NCBI GenBank assembly: GCA_964017195.1
Contig: OZ024896.1
Span: forward strand, 2,800,487-2,864,486
Direction: 5' to 3'
Length of the DNA stretch: 64,000 bases
Source of the DNA: Siderastrea radians
Taxonomy: Eukaryota; Cnidaria; Anthozoa; Scleractinia; Rhizangiidae
The notes beneath the pieces are model-generated. The model was not told the origin of the DNA and did no database searches. It saw only the letters and a list, made by a program, of their open reading frames with translations. Of the stretch, positions 47,424 through 58,984 are shown in pieces. How positions within the stretch are numbered: the stretch's first letter is position 1; each line of letters opens with the position of its first letter. Position numbers and translations under genes: made by a program.

Positions 47424-47424
<1 letters not shown>

Positions 47425-48209
47425 GTGTTTAACCAACTGATATTAAGTAGGTATGACAGTAAAGGAGATTAAAGTCACGCTCAAACCGACCCCTCTGGAC
47501 TCCGCAGTGTCCTTTTTCTCACTCAGCCACTTCCCGGCTAAGGGGAATTTTGTCATCGAAACGCCGCTCACAACAATTCATGTGTGCACTTCAAATGAAA
47601 ACGCCCTTCAGTAAAGGTGAGTTTCGACTTCGATTTGAAGCCCATGCGAAAGATCAGAGGTAGGCCAAGGACCCGAGAATCCACTTTAAAGTCTTATGGC
47701 GATTCGTTTATTCCAAGATCCAAATCAATGCAGTCTGATGTGAAATGTGAATGTCTCGTTAATAAGTTAGTATTGGTCAGCAGAAGCAACATAACGGTGA
47801 CAGTCAAGATCATGATCCCAAACACGGCAGCTTTGTATCGCTTATCAGCAAATGACTCGATAGGAACGTTCGCAAACGTCTATATGACGGGCGAGCTTTA
47901 CTTAAAACATGTGGTTTAGCTCTACCTCCGTGACCCTTTCATTTGTCAACAGCCGGCGGCAACATATTGCACGTCCATGGTGTAGGATCTTGTTCTAAAT
48001 GAATGCAAAGGTCTTTAAAAAAATCTTGGAGGAATGAAAACGTACTTGCTTTGAAAAGTACGGAATTCGCAAGGCTATTAAACGCATAGCTCATAGCTCT
48101 CGCCGTGTGAACGACGCAACTTCCTTCTTTTAAGAGTTTACAAAGGATCAAAAAAGGCTCGAAAGGCTGTCGATGATCACGTGAATTTCACGCTGTGTGT
48201 ATTTTTATT

Positions 48210-48912
48210 CCAGAGCCAATCGCTGTTATCTATTTCTTATCAGCTTATATGTAAATCTGAAATGGTCACTACATGTATAAATAGTCAAAAGGAAACTTAG
48301 TGAAGTGTTGCAAAACTCTGTTAAAATTTGCATAGCGTTCCTCTTGTGTCTGGGAAAAATGTCATGGTAAACAAGGGGAACAAAGATTATCACTTTGTGA
48401 AATATTTAGCCATGAACATGGCACGTTCGAAAACTTTCACACTTTAAAGACTTAAAAATAAAAAAGAACGATTCACCCGCAAATTAAGAGCAATTAAAAC
48501 GAACGTTATGAGTGTTTATCAACGTTTCAATCAGAAAACGATTTTCGTGGATAATTTTAGTAGGTTATATAGATTGTGTAGAATTCGTTTTATATAACAC
48601 TGCCAAGATCAGTTTGGGATAATGACTGCAGAAAACTGCAATATCATCTATTAGCTGAAATCATGAAACTCTTAATCATGTTAGCTAGCAGGAAGGGGTC
48701 AATTTTCTTTGTATGCTGCAAAGTTGCAGCGCGAGTTTCATAACTGGAGTACACCATCCTTATCATGATAAGTCCTGTCCATACAGAGTGACACGCAAGG
48801 CTGGGTGAAAGGAGCTATAAGCTTGACATGTTATTCGATGCGAGGTTGTCATCAAATTTCAATATCAACTTGTAAGACGGATTATTCCGACTCACTTGAA
48901 ACCAACTGCTAA
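48210..48912. repeat. Duplicated intronic block, copy 1 (copy 2 at 55795-56515)
   Basis: Ordered words shared with 55795-56515 include GTAAATCTGAAA, TAGTCAAAAGGAA, GTGTTGCAAAACT, TTAAAATTTGCATAGC, AACCAGAAAACGATTTT, CAGCAGGAA, GGAGTACACCATC and GGCGGATTATTCCGACTC. Copy 1 lies just 3' of the signal-peptide exon at 48978-49043. This shows a segmental duplication of this gene region. Confidence 0.8.
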
Positions 48913-48977
48913 ATGTCCATTTTATCTAACTGCAAACAAAACAGAACACACATTTCTCAAAGGACATATGCTTACCT

Positions 48978-49043
48978 GATACGAAATATACAACCAAAGC
49001 AAGGAATACCACCCGGAAATACAGCTTGGGACCACTGTGCGCC
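48978..49043 (-). CDS. Signal-peptide exon of a secreted protein
   Basis: The minus-strand ATG at 49043 begins MAHSGPKLYFRVVFLALVVY with a clear hydrophobic core and FVSG, followed by a donor GTAAGC near 48977. Probably the first coding exon of the downstream minus-strand discoidin/lectin gene (42.1-43.8 kb), though intervening exons are not seen. Confidence 0.6.
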
Positions 49044-49049
49044 ATGTTG

Positions 49050-50500
49050 GGCATGTTTCAGTTTCAGCAATCTTGCCCTGGCGTCATATCACGTTTCGCT
49101 TGGGTAGCCTTTTGCTTCCAACAATGATTTATTGATTGTCGGCTACCGCCTTTGTTATATTTGTATTCTTGGCCTTAGGATATTCAAGGTGCAAGGTTCG
49201 TTTTTGACCGCAAACTTGAATGGGGTGCGATTTTCAAATGTACTAAAGACATTTCGGGAAGAAGAGAAATACCAGTGTTGGATCAGTTTCCATAGAGTGG
49301 CGGTAATTTAGTGACCACCCGAAAATACATTGTCATGTATTTTTAAAGCTTTTTAAAAATTCTAGTTACTTAATTATCTCTGAAAAATACGTGGTTATCG
49401 ACAATTTTGGGTCTGTGTTTCAATAGCCCTTGCTAGGATCTGCTTTTTCCACATACTCATAACCTTTAAAAAAACTTTGTATTAGGAGGCCACTTTTGTT
49501 TTTATAGTTTTTTGAAAAGCAATGAACTTCCGTAAATGAACTGATTTAAAACGATTTGTGCGATATATTTAAAACGGTTGAAATATCATGTGCAAGTTTC
49601 CATGCATTAAGAGTTAATGGAGGCTTGAAAGAGTTTCTTTAAGGCTCCTCAATCCAAGATTCATTAATTCCTTGACAATCGCCCAAAAATTATGCCTTTT
49701 ATTGCGTTTGTAACAGTCATCTTCAAAAGACGCAAAGAACCTGATTGGCGAACGTAAAACTGCAGAGTTACCATCCCTTGCGGTCATACTTCCTTAATAT
49801 AAATAAGGAAGGCTCTAACGTCAATGAAATTTGTACAAAACTTCTGCTTATCACCAACTCTTACTTTTAAACTCAAACAGTTTTTACAACGCTTTCAAGA
49901 CAGACAATAAAAAAGCTGAAATTTTAAATGCTATCAAAAATTCTCTTCACAGAACTGCTATTAATAAATTTCGATTAGGGGATCATCGACTGCTGATTGA
50001 AACAGAGTCTAAACAGGGAGACACACTGTTCCCAGGACTCCCGGAAATTTGTTCTCTTGCACACTAAGTTATAAGGTTCGCTCCAAATTTGTCGACGAAG
50101 TCATTACAAAATAACTTTTTTAAGACAGATTTCAATTTAAAAGTTTTGTTCCCTTTTTAAACCGCATCGATCTCTTTATTTGTAGATCAGTTGCTGCTTT
50201 TATTTATGAACTGTAGATAAAAAAGTTATTTCACAAGTAAATTTCATTAGAAATAGGTAGGTTACGTATAAATATGGAAATACAACAATTAACTGTTGTT
50301 GTTTAGGACCACAGAACATGGCGGCGATGACGTAACATGAAAACCGTCTTGACTCGGTTTTCTTTGTTCTCAGTTAGAGGAGTGTGTCACATCACACTAA
50401 TTAATTTATTCAGTGTCTGGAAAGGTGTGTCGGTTTTGCTTGTGACAGGGGAGTGCGGAGCTGAAACAATAGCAGAACAAATAATAAATGCAAATATTCA
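49050..50500. other. Host DNA without a recognised gene
   Basis: No exon or RNA gene recognised. Short frames (for example 49831-50067) lack family features. Confidence 0.45.
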
Positions 50501-50507
50501 ACTAAGC

Positions 50508-50635
50508 ATACTGTTTACCTCTCCCTCGGGGGTATGTATTATATTCACCTGGTACTGTCCCGACTGGAAAGCGTAGCCCGCGGGTCGGTATGTGGTGAAT
50601 ATAGAACTTACCCCCTCCCTCCGGGTAAACAACCC
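50508..50635. repeat. Small foldback repeat
   Basis: TTTACCTCTCCCTCGGGGG...TATATTCACC is mirrored by GGTGAATATA...CCCCCTCCCTCCGGGTAAAC. Confidence 0.65.
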
Positions 50636-50772
50636 TAACTTGTTAGTATATGTAATAGGGCTACATGCTGTCCATTTTGGAAATAATTTGATGAGAAAAA
50701 TTTCGAGGATTGCCAATTTTGCAGTCAGCAAATTTTGAATTCAATAATGTTCAACTTGGACAGATATTAAGT

Positions 50773-50942
50773 CCTATTCAAATGACAAACAAAGCAGCAA
50801 GGCTGATCTGACTACGTAGAAAGATTTGACTCTGCAAGACATCAACACGACACTAATAGAACTTTAACAGAGCAGGGTTGCAGCCGTAGACAGCTTTTTA
50901 CGTAGTCAGATCAGCCTTGCTGCTTTGTTTGTCATTTGAGTA
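50773..50942. repeat. Foldback repeat with about 45-bp arms
   Basis: CAAATGACAAACAAAGCAGC...GACTACGTA at 50778-50819 is repeated inverted at 50899-50938, with about 80 bp between the arms. Confidence 0.8.
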
Positions 50943-51600
50943 TTTCTTTGGCTGATTAGGTCTCGTTTACTAGATCCTACGTACACGTGCAGCATTTTCG
51001 TTTGCGGTCCTTTGCTGATATTGTTCTACATTAAGTCCTATTACCTGTTAGTCTTTTAAATTGTGCATAAAAAAAAATCAACGATGACTTTACTAGGAAG
51101 CGAATGGACAAAACTGCATAGTCGAAACTGGGTTCAAACGTTTTTTCTTTAATTTACTTTATTTGTTTTTTTAGTTTTGCGAAACATCATGTTGCCCTTG
51201 ACGAGGCAAGAGAGGGCACAAACCTACCTTTTTCAACCTCAGCTTAAATTACACTGACCGCCTCAGTGAGCGGGCTCGCATGTTAGCAACCATCAGATCG
51301 GACTATTACTTTTCAATCCCTGGTCGCAGGCTCTCGTTTGTGATTTGTCCCATGAATATCGTTTACGTAGCATTCTTCGCTGCTGGTCAGCAAAAGGGAG
51401 GAACGAGGGCTCTTTAAAATTCGAACGTCGTACTCGTACTCAATCTCGTACTCGTAGTCTGATCTGAAAGTCGCTATTGAGTCATTCGCGGGAGTAGGTT
51501 GGTAAGTAACTTCTTTCACTCGGACGATCAAACTGCATAACCCACGTTAAATCGCGGTTGCGGAGTCCATAGTGGGCAAAACAAAAATATTTACACCGAA

Positions 51601-51890
51601 TTGAAGAAACGTTTTCGGGTAAAAAGCATAAATCATTGATAATGTGACCCAGTGGTGCTCTGGGAAGCGTAGAAACATGCCTCTTTCCTTAGACATGTCC
51701 ACGTTATAATAACCAAGTATGCCTCAATTTATTCTTGAAATACTCTCTGAAAGAAAGAATTTTAAATATAAAAAACGAAGCCCAGTAACGAAGCTGCCCC
51801 TGAAATTTTTCCAGAGTTCCATTGTGTCGCATGCTCCGTCGTTTATACTTTTCAACCGACAACGTTTTTCAAACGGATACATACCACATG
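51601..51890. repeat. Interspersed foldback repeat, copy 2
   Basis: Corresponds to 15960-16260; see that entry. Its presence far from the DUF6589-type gene shows that the 3' end of the 16.1 kb frame is repeat, not gene. Confidence 0.6.
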
Positions 51891-52104
51891 TACACGAGCA
51901 AATAGAGTTCACCGCGCAGTTTGATTGGCTACTCAAACGTGGGATAACCGTTGCTATTCACCAACGAGCGAAGCAGCAGTCGCCTCACGCGATGTTTTTG
52001 TCCACTGATCAGTGGACAAAAAACTTTTGGAAGCAAGGCATTCACTTGTGTGGTAAATGATAACAACGTACGCACTTCAGTGTAGGTGATCAGTGAAGAA
52101 TGGT

Positions 52105-52880
52105 TACCGTATTTTCTCGTTTAAACGCCGGGGGCGTTGATTTAAAACTCGGCCTTGTAGACCCGGCGCTTATTCGAACCTGGCGTTTATTCGGGGCCCG
52201 GCGTTTATTAACTAACTACATTTTTCAGCCATCAATTCTTTATCATCAGTGAGTGACAGAAGGTTTATTGAATTAAGAACCAAATTTCTACAAAAACGTT
52301 AAAAAATTTTGAAACAATATCACCAACTTTGTTTCATCTCAGCCGTTTATCAAGAAACACCAAAAGGGGGAGAAAGTGTATCGTCAACTGCTCGACAGTG
52401 CAAGCAGTTTAAGAAAAGGTGGTGTCCAGGTTCCTGCTCCATCAGTTCTGAGAAAGGCAATATTATGGAATGATTTAAGGAACTACTGGAGAAACGCTGG
52501 AAAGACCCTCGAGATGATCCTCGCTTGATGGAAAAGCCCGAAGAAAAGCTACCATGATTTAAAAGAGATTGCCGCGATACTTAATGCGCTGTTTGTTACA
52601 TCTGCTTTAGTTACCAGAAGTGCAATTGTAACTGGTAGTTTAGGTTTGAATATCAGCGTATAAATTCAAATGAAATGGTACAAAGAGAACTAGTATGCGG
52701 TTACAACACATAATCCTGATTTAATATACCCATCTCGAATAAACGCCGGGACCTCAAATAAACACCAGGACCCCGAATAAACGCCGGGCGCGTTTAGTTT
52801 AAACTGGGCCTTATAGACCCGGCGTTTATTTGAACCCGGCGTTTATTCGGGGTCCGGTGTTCAATCGAGAAAATACGGTA
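52105..52880. mobile_element. MITE with TA ends and CGGCGTTTATT subterminal repeats
   Basis: Left TACCGTATTTTCTCG and right CGAGAAAATACGGTA are perfect inverted repeats; TA on each side may be the target duplication. Subterminal CCCGGCGTTTATTCG words cluster at both ends in inverted orientation (52155-52215 and 52735-52855). There is no coding region. TA flanks suggest a Tc1/mariner-mobilised family, but Harbinger is not excluded. Confidence 0.75.
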
Positions 52881-53035
52881 CCTCCAGTAAAACACGAGAC
52901 TGAAAAAGGAAAACAGAGAAAAGGGTGTGTGATAGGGATAGGAGGTGCGCTTCACATTTTTTTCATTATCTTTATTACGTCATTATACAGCAAGCCCAGA
53001 CACATATTTCGATATAATGACCCCTGTTTCTTCCT

Positions 53036-53105
53036 CTACAGATTTTTCATCTCGTCCTCCCAGGTTTGGCGCAGTTGAAAGAAGCATGCAATCAACGTAT
53101 TGACT
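53036..53105 (-). CDS. vWA protein, terminal coding exon
   Basis: After an acceptor TTTTGCAG at 53106 the minus strand encodes LIACFFQLRQTWEDEMKNL and a TAG stop at 53036-53038. Assigned to the vWA gene by position, strand and phase; tentative. Confidence 0.5.
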
Positions 53106-53402
53106 CTGCAAAATAAAGAAAAAATACAAACATATATATTTTACTGAGCACTCATGTCTGAATGAGACGACATTTCGAAATCTCTATTTCAAAGTCGGTA
53201 ATTATTTAAAATAACCAGATCAGACCATCATGGAAAAGCACTGCTCAGAAGCCTTCAGGATTTCATCCACACACATTCTAGTTATGAGCATCTTCTACAG
53301 CGTAAGACCACGTGTACAACACTAATTTACTGCTTATCACTTGAATCCTCCCACGATGAGATGCAGAAAGCCACCCCTCCCTTGTTGACAACTTTGACAT
53401 AC

Positions 53403-53552
53403 CAGAACAAGCGGATGATTTGATTCTGCCAATCCCTGTTCGCTGAATTCTTCGACTTGAACCACAAGGTTACCAACCCCTGCGATCATCTGAAGTACAT
53501 CCTGTTGTATTCGCTTACCAATCCCAACTGCAACCGGGAGAATACCCTTTGC
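53403..53552 (-). CDS. von Willebrand A domain exon (C-terminal part)
   Basis: Between acceptor TTATTACAG and donor GTATGT. It encodes GILPVAVGIGKRIQQDVLQM and IAGVGNLVVQVEEF, the last strands and helix of a vWA domain. Confidence 0.7.
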
Positions 53553-53767
53553 CTGTAATAAGAGATAAGAGAACTGATCATGAACTGATAACTTTATTTA
53601 TACACAGTAAAATTCATCATTAAGAGTCTCTTCATTGCAACAAATAAATGTATACATATATTGACAAAAAGAAAGAAAGAAAAACGGTAGTGGAGGAAAG
53701 TGAATGACTGTGTAGTAATGAAGTTAACAAACATATAAAGCCTGTTAATAACCCATGTCCTGCACTC

Positions 53768-53960
53768 ACCTGGCCGAGAAGCACTATCGATAGAGCATCG
53801 GTGATCTAAATCCCGGGGATGCGGGTTCAAATCCCACCTGGGTCAAAGAACATGTCTTTACCCTCGGGTGGTTACATTACTCGGACAATGCTCATAAACT
53901 TGCATTACAGATTTAATTCTCTGAATGGTAAGTTTTATAACTAGTGCTGCCCAGCAACAT
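53768..53960 (+). mobile_element. tRNA-derived SINE
   Basis: The plus strand has A box TGGCCGAGAAGC (from 53771) and B box GGTTCAAATCC (53824-53834), then CCACCTGGGTCA closing a tRNA-like head, followed by a non-tRNA body with an ACTCGG...ATTTAATTC type tail. It resembles SINE heads seen in other marine invertebrates. It lies in an intron of the vWA gene. Confidence 0.65.
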
Positions 53961-54597
53961 CGCATTTTTTGTACTTAAAAACGTGACTGCATCTGTAAAT
54001 TTCTTTTATCATTAAAGAAAACTATCGGCTATTTTGTACTATTTTGTGCTATTGTAACAAGCGTTTAAGAGGTTAGAATATCTGGTGTTTGCTTTTGGAA
54101 CGGCCAAAGATTGATGCAAGAAATTGAAAGTCCGATATCTTCAATGTTAACTCAATTAAGAGCTAGCCGAATACCATGTTTATTGTTAACTGTTTTAAGG
54201 GTCAAATAAAAAGATAAGGCAAATGAAACATAGCAAAAAGAAGTCTCTTATAGAAGATACGAAGATCCGAAGTTTTAACAATTTCAGATCAGATTCAGAT
54301 CAGATTCAGATCTAAGGAACCAGAATTCGGCCTTTTTTGTTTTCAAAACTCTTCGAAATTATTCCAGTGCTACCAATGTTATCGAAATGGTCCAGGTAAA
54401 GTCAGACATCTTTTATTTCCTATGTTGCTTAGAACTGATTTTTTTTGTTGTGCATTTTTCCTCGCGTAACACATCAAGACGTCAGATGAAAATTATACTT
54501 TATTTTTACCTATATTTTTAATTATACACGACCTCGCAAGCTTTATGGAGCTATGTAGCTTTCTGTAGAGCTACTCTGTAGAAAAGTCATCAATAAA

Positions 54598-54632
54598 CCG
54601 TTATTATTATTATTATTATTATTATTATTGTT
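54598..54632. repeat. TTA microsatellite
   Basis: About 11 TTA units. Confidence 0.85.
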
Positions 54633-54659
54633 ATTATTTATGGTTTAATTACCATCGTG

Positions 54660-54701
54660 TTCTTACTTATTTACTTACCTACTTATTTACTTACTTACTT
54701 A

Positions 54702-54763
<62 letters not shown>
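54660..54763. repeat. TTAC microsatellite
   Basis: About 25 TTAC/TTAT units, directly 3' of the vWA exon's donor side. Confidence 0.9.
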
Positions 54764-54814
54764 AAACAATGAGTGTACGTTGTACGAAACATGTGGCAGA
54801 TATTCCCTTCTTAC

Positions 54815-55039
54815 CTTTATCTTTTCCGATAAGTCTTTGAAAACATTAAAATCCACCTCCGCACCGCCTGGAAGTTTTGGTCTGCCATCTGTGGGCACAA
54901 TCAAAATATTGGGTTTGTCTGGCTTGTCTCCTCCTTCTGCACTGAATAGCTCATCATTTGCCATTCTTAGAGCAAGGTCTGTGCGGGTGAGAGGTGCCAG
55001 CTCAAGTGGCTCGCTTGCTATCTTTTGCAGCAGGGCACC
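54815..55039 (-). CDS. von Willebrand A domain exon (central part)
   Basis: Acceptor ATTTAG and donor GTAAGA frame an exon that encodes LLQKIASEPLELAPLTRTDL, the ALRMANDELFS helix, KPNILIVPTDGRPKLPGG and DLSEKIK. The usual (L/V)TDG word reads PTDG. The MIDAS DxSxS exon should lie upstream, towards or beyond E2, and is not seen, so the gene may be broken by the insertion. Confidence 0.75.
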
Positions 55040-55379
55040 CTAAATAACGCAAAAGGACACAAAGTTAAACACGAGACAAGAAAAAGACTTTTTGCAGCCT
55101 CATTTAATTTCTTTTACAAGGTTATAGATGAACTTGCAAGAAAGGGCAAGTTGAAAGATAAGACCCATCCTCCCTTTGTGCCCCCTCAACCCCCTTAGGC
55201 TTAGGAACGCCAAAAACAAAAACAACAACAACAACAGAAACCAAAAACAAAAAACAAGCACAGGCTGAATCAGCTTTTCTGCTATTTAATTACACTGGTA
55301 TTAGTGGCTTATGTTACCTTTCTTAACACATTTTAATTTTTTTCCCCGGGAAAGAGATGACCCAGAATTCCTCCACTGA

Positions 55380-55705
55380 CTAAACTACTAATCGATGAGA
55401 TGAGACGAGACGGGACGAGAATAGATGAGAAGAAACGAGAGGAGACGAGATCAGTTCGATGCTGTTTTATGGGATGAGATAGGATGAAACACGAGGAGAT
55501 GAGATGAGATGAGTCAGAGATGAGAAGACACGAGACGAGACGACTATAGGTGAGACGGATGGAGTTGATTCGAGGTGAAAAGTTGAGATGAAATGAGTTT
55601 ACATGACATGCCTTGAGATAAGGTGCGGAAGTCTTGAGATAAGGTGCGGAAGTCTTGAGATGATGTGGAGTCAGACGAGATGAGGTAGGATGAGAAAAGA
55701 TAAAA
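55380..55705. repeat. GAGAC/GAGAT purine-rich repeat
   Basis: Degenerate GAGATGAGACGAGAC units with a short duplication of TCTTGAGATAAGGTGCGGAAG (55612-55653). Open frames across it are low complexity. Confidence 0.8.
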
Positions 55706-55794
55706 AAGATGTCTGATTTATGAAAGAGGCCATGGATGGAAAGGGAGGAGAGGTCTCTAACTGACATCACACTGTTTGAATTTTCGTTGAACAA

Positions 55795-56515
55795 CCAATC
55801 TCTGTCATCTTTTTCTTATCAACTTATACAGTGTAAATCTGAAAGGGTCACCACATCATGTATTCATAGTCAAAAGGAACACTTAGTGCTGTGTTGCAAA
55901 ACTGTGTTAAAATTTGCATAGCATTCTTGATGTGTCTGGGAAAATATGGTAAACGATGTGAGCAAAGATGATAACTTGTGAAATATTTAACAATGAAATG
56001 GTACGTTTGAATTTTTCCCACCTTAAAGATTTTATAATAATAAAAAGATCTATTTATCTGCAAATTAAGAGTAATTAAAACAACGAACGTTTGATTGTTT
56101 ATCAATAGCTCAACCAGAAAACGATTTTTGTCGCCTATTTTGGTATATTACGTGTTAAAAATGGATTGTCTCGAATTCATTTTACAGAAAACTGCCAAGA
56201 TCAGCTTAGAAAGATGACTTCGGACAGTTGCAAGCATGTATCGTCTATTAGCTGAAGTCACGAAACTCTCAATCATGTTACGCAGCAGGAAATTGGTTGA
56301 TTTGCATGCTACTAAGTTGCAGCACGAGTTTGTAACTGGAGTACACCATCATTATCATCTTTAATCCTCTCCATGCTAAGTGACGCACACAGCTCGGAGG
56401 AGTACACCAAGGGAGCTTATTCAATGCGAGGTTCATTTTACTTAACGTTTGTCCGTTTTCAAATTTCAATATCAACTCGTAAGGCGGATTATTCCGACTC
56501 GCTTAAAATCATTAA
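55795..56515. repeat. Duplicated intronic block, copy 2
   Basis: Corresponds to 48210-48912 in the same orientation; see that entry. The signal-peptide exon beside copy 1 is not found beside copy 2, where the flank is ATTAATTAATTG. Confidence 0.8.
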
Positions 56516-56880
56516 TTAATTGTTATTAATTAATTGCTATTAAGAGGCTGTCTCTGTAAAAACCACCCACTCAATTTCGCGTCAAAAATAAGTTTGCCTG
56601 AAACTCTGCCAACAGAAAGACGTTACCGAGGCTAGAACTAAAACAAGTTTGGTTTGGTTCAAAATGATTTTCTGGCCGCGCTGGGAGCTGTTAAACATTT
56701 TGTCCCATCTGGGCCCGATTGCACGTCTCGAAAATTAAAAATTAGGCTTTTTTTGTAGCGTTATAAAAAATTCGATTCGCGTCATCTAGCAATGAATTTT
56801 ACGTCATTTTTCTCATAAGCCTTTCTAGTTTTCTAAATGAGAAACAATTTTCTTCTCTATTAAACCTGAAAGGCGAAATC
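56516..56880. other. Host DNA without a gene, ending at the E2 insertion
   Basis: Non-coding AT-rich sequence. The last six bases, GAAATC (56875-56880), are the candidate left target-site duplication of E2. Confidence 0.5.
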
Positions 56881-56954
56881 AGTAGTTATAGAGTTGGCGG
56901 TTCTAGACCACTTTCTTCGAAAGTGTTCTAGAATCCGCCAACTCTATAACTACT
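56881..56954. repeat. Terminal palindrome of E2 (74 bp)
   Basis: Same imperfect palindrome as 1357-1430 in reverse orientation; begins AGTAGT and ends ACTACT. Confidence 0.85.
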
Positions 56955-57791
56955 ACACCATTAGATGGAACCATTTTTGAAAACTATATGTTATGGAATA
57001 ATTTTTTTGAAAAACTATATGTTTTTTCACATGGTTTTATGTGATGGTGAGGAGCCGAGCTGGCTCGGGAAGTCGCTACGAAGTAGCGAGTGAGGCTCCG
57101 TCGCGGTCTCACGTGGGTAGATTCTAGTCTCGTAGAGACTATGAATCGTAGGGCACGTGAGACATAATGGGGTTCTATATGTTTTTTTTATCACATGGTT
57201 TTATGTGATGGTATTATATACTATATCCATTTTTGCGATGCTGGTTCCATTTTATGGGAAACTATATGTATTTTATCACATGGCTCCATCACATGATTCC
57301 ATCACATGGCTCAATCACGGCAATAGACCCCCCGGCATGCTAAGTATTTGAATGATTGCGTAGCAATACATTCAAAGACTTAGCACGGGGATGGGGGGGT
57401 CGTTATTGCAAAAAGCGTCAGGCGGGAAGAGCTTTTGCTCTTCCCGCCGTCAGGTGGGAAGAGCTCTTAGCTCAAAGAGCTAAGAGCGATGGACGCTTTT
57501 ATTATGTGATTTTATTATGTGATGACATTATGTGATGACATTATGTGATGGAGTCATTTTATGGATAACTATATACAAGATCCATTTTTTAAGCATTGGG
57601 GAACAAAAGCGGAGCTTTTGTGAGGCAGTGAATTGATCGCTTTAGCGATCAAGAGGGGAAGTTTCTTTTTGCGATGCTGGTTCCATTTTATGGGAAACTA
57701 TATGTATTTTATTACATGGGCTGAATTGATTGGATTTGGATACTATATGTTGTATCTCATGATGCATCCAACGCATTATTCCATCACGTGA
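56881..57791. repeat. E2 terminal inverted repeat arm (911 bp)
   Basis: Reverse complement of 391-1430 apart from one 129-bp unit. The stop codon of the first E2 gene lies inside its inner edge (57784-57786). Confidence 0.85.
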
Positions 57792-58344
57792 CCAAAGACA
57801 ACATAAAAGCATAATGATTCCTCAAATTGTTGTTGCGGAGAGGAGTGTGTTTATATTTATGTTTTTCAAACGCAAATCTATAGCATTTTTCATCTTCAAA
57901 GTCAGATTCACCGATTTTGCTAATCCACCCTTTGTTTTTTTTGGATCTTTTTTTGTCAATTGTACCGTTAGGGAATTTTAATTCAACAGAATTGCAATCA
58001 GTATAAGGTGAAGACCCAATACCATCGTGACTTATACTAATGTTTATAGTTTTTTCACATCCATCTTTGTAATAAATAGTTGTTGAAATATCTGCAATTC
58101 GTTCTTCTACTAGAATATTTTGGTTTTCATATTCAGTGTCAGATTCATCCATATTCCCTCTGTAAGTGTTTGATCTGTCTTCGTTAATTGAACCGTCAGG
58201 GTTTATGTATTCAACCGTCATCCATCTTAAATTTGGTGTCTTCTCATCACCATTGTAATATTTCAAAATATTAATTTTTTTTGTGCATCCATCTTTATAA
58301 TCCATAGTTATTAACATTTGTGATTCTCGGGTTGCGATTTCCAT
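57784..58344 (-). CDS. Hypothetical protein with internal duplication (186 aa)
   Basis: Two copies of about 80 residues: MLITMDYKDGCTKKINILKY...VEYINPDGSINEDRS and STTIYYKDGCEKTINISIS...VELKFPNGTIDKKRS. The repeat looks like beta-strand-rich modules. No known family. It is the first gene next to the E2 TIR. The start lies next to TATATATAAATG, the E2-wide upstream word. Confidence 0.65.
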   Translation of the reverse strand: MEIATRESQMLITMDYKDGCTKKINILKYYNGDEKTPNLRWMTVEYINPDGSINEDRSNTYRGNMDESDTEYENQNILVEERIADISTTIYYKDGCEKTINISISHDGIGSSPYTDCNSVELKFPNGTIDKKRSKKNKGWISKIGESDFEDEKCYRFAFEKHKYKHTPLRNNNLRNHYAFMLSLVT

Positions 58345-58426
58345 TTATATATAATATAATTTAGATAATATTTAAGTCGTTTGAAACGTACAGAATGTTG
58401 AAAAATATCTCATATAATAGTATAGA

Positions 58427-58984
58427 ATGAATTGCAATGAAGATATTCACAATTACTTGAAAGAATCAGAAGTTGTTTGTCCTTTTTGTGACCAGCAAAT
58501 AGATTATTCCAGAAAACCAAAAGATGATAAATGCTGTGATAATCAGTATATTATTAACGACGATGGGATGTTAGCATGTCTAAGTTGTGGTGTAGTACAA
58601 GGATATAATTATGTGAAAGAATATGTTAATTTTTATGAGAACAGACATAAATTTATAAGAAAATCTGTTTACCATCGAGAGTACCACATCAACAACATAT
58701 TACTTGATATCAAAGAAAAATATAACATTGAAATATCAAACTGTCAGAAACATAAGATTGATATAATCTATGCAGAGATTGGTAAGATTATAAATGAAGT
58801 TAATGGTACAAGGAAAAGGATGATTAGCGTAAATTTCATTATGAGAAAGATATTCAAGATGATGGGAATACCTTACAAAAATATTCCAATTAGTAAATCG
58901 AAAAAAACATTAGCTTTTTACGATCGATATTGGGCAAGTATTATGTCTCTTATTGGTGATAAAATAAAATCTATTATTAGATGA
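58427..58984 (+). CDS. VLTF3-like zinc-ribbon late transcription factor (185 aa)
   Basis: A CPFCDQQ...CLSCGVVQG zinc ribbon near residues 18-68, then YENRHKFIRKSVYHREYHIN (about 76-95), the Y-x-R-x-x-H-(F/K) pattern that marks the poxvirus-type late transcription factor 3 family, and a helical C terminus with KMMGIPYKNIPISKSKKTL and FYDRYW. Homologues occur in large DNA viruses and virophage-like elements. A viral transcription factor suggests E2 directs its own late transcription, perhaps outside the nucleus (inference). Confidence 0.75.
   Translation: MNCNEDIHNYLKESEVVCPFCDQQIDYSRKPKDDKCCDNQYIINDDGMLACLSCGVVQGYNYVKEYVNFYENRHKFIRKSVYHREYHINNILLDIKEKYNIEISNCQKHKIDIIYAEIGKIINEVNGTRKRMISVNFIMRKIFKMMGIPYKNIPISKSKKTLAFYDRYWASIMSLIGDKIKSIIR

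Noticed and set aside
53768..53845. A functional tRNA gene
   Set aside because: The A and B boxes are good but the acceptor and anticodon arms do not close; better explained as a SINE head.
1..57791. One giant 57-kb element bounded by the two long inverted repeats
   Set aside because: The AGTAGT termini face each other, so each element's interior points outwards, and the six flanking bases differ.
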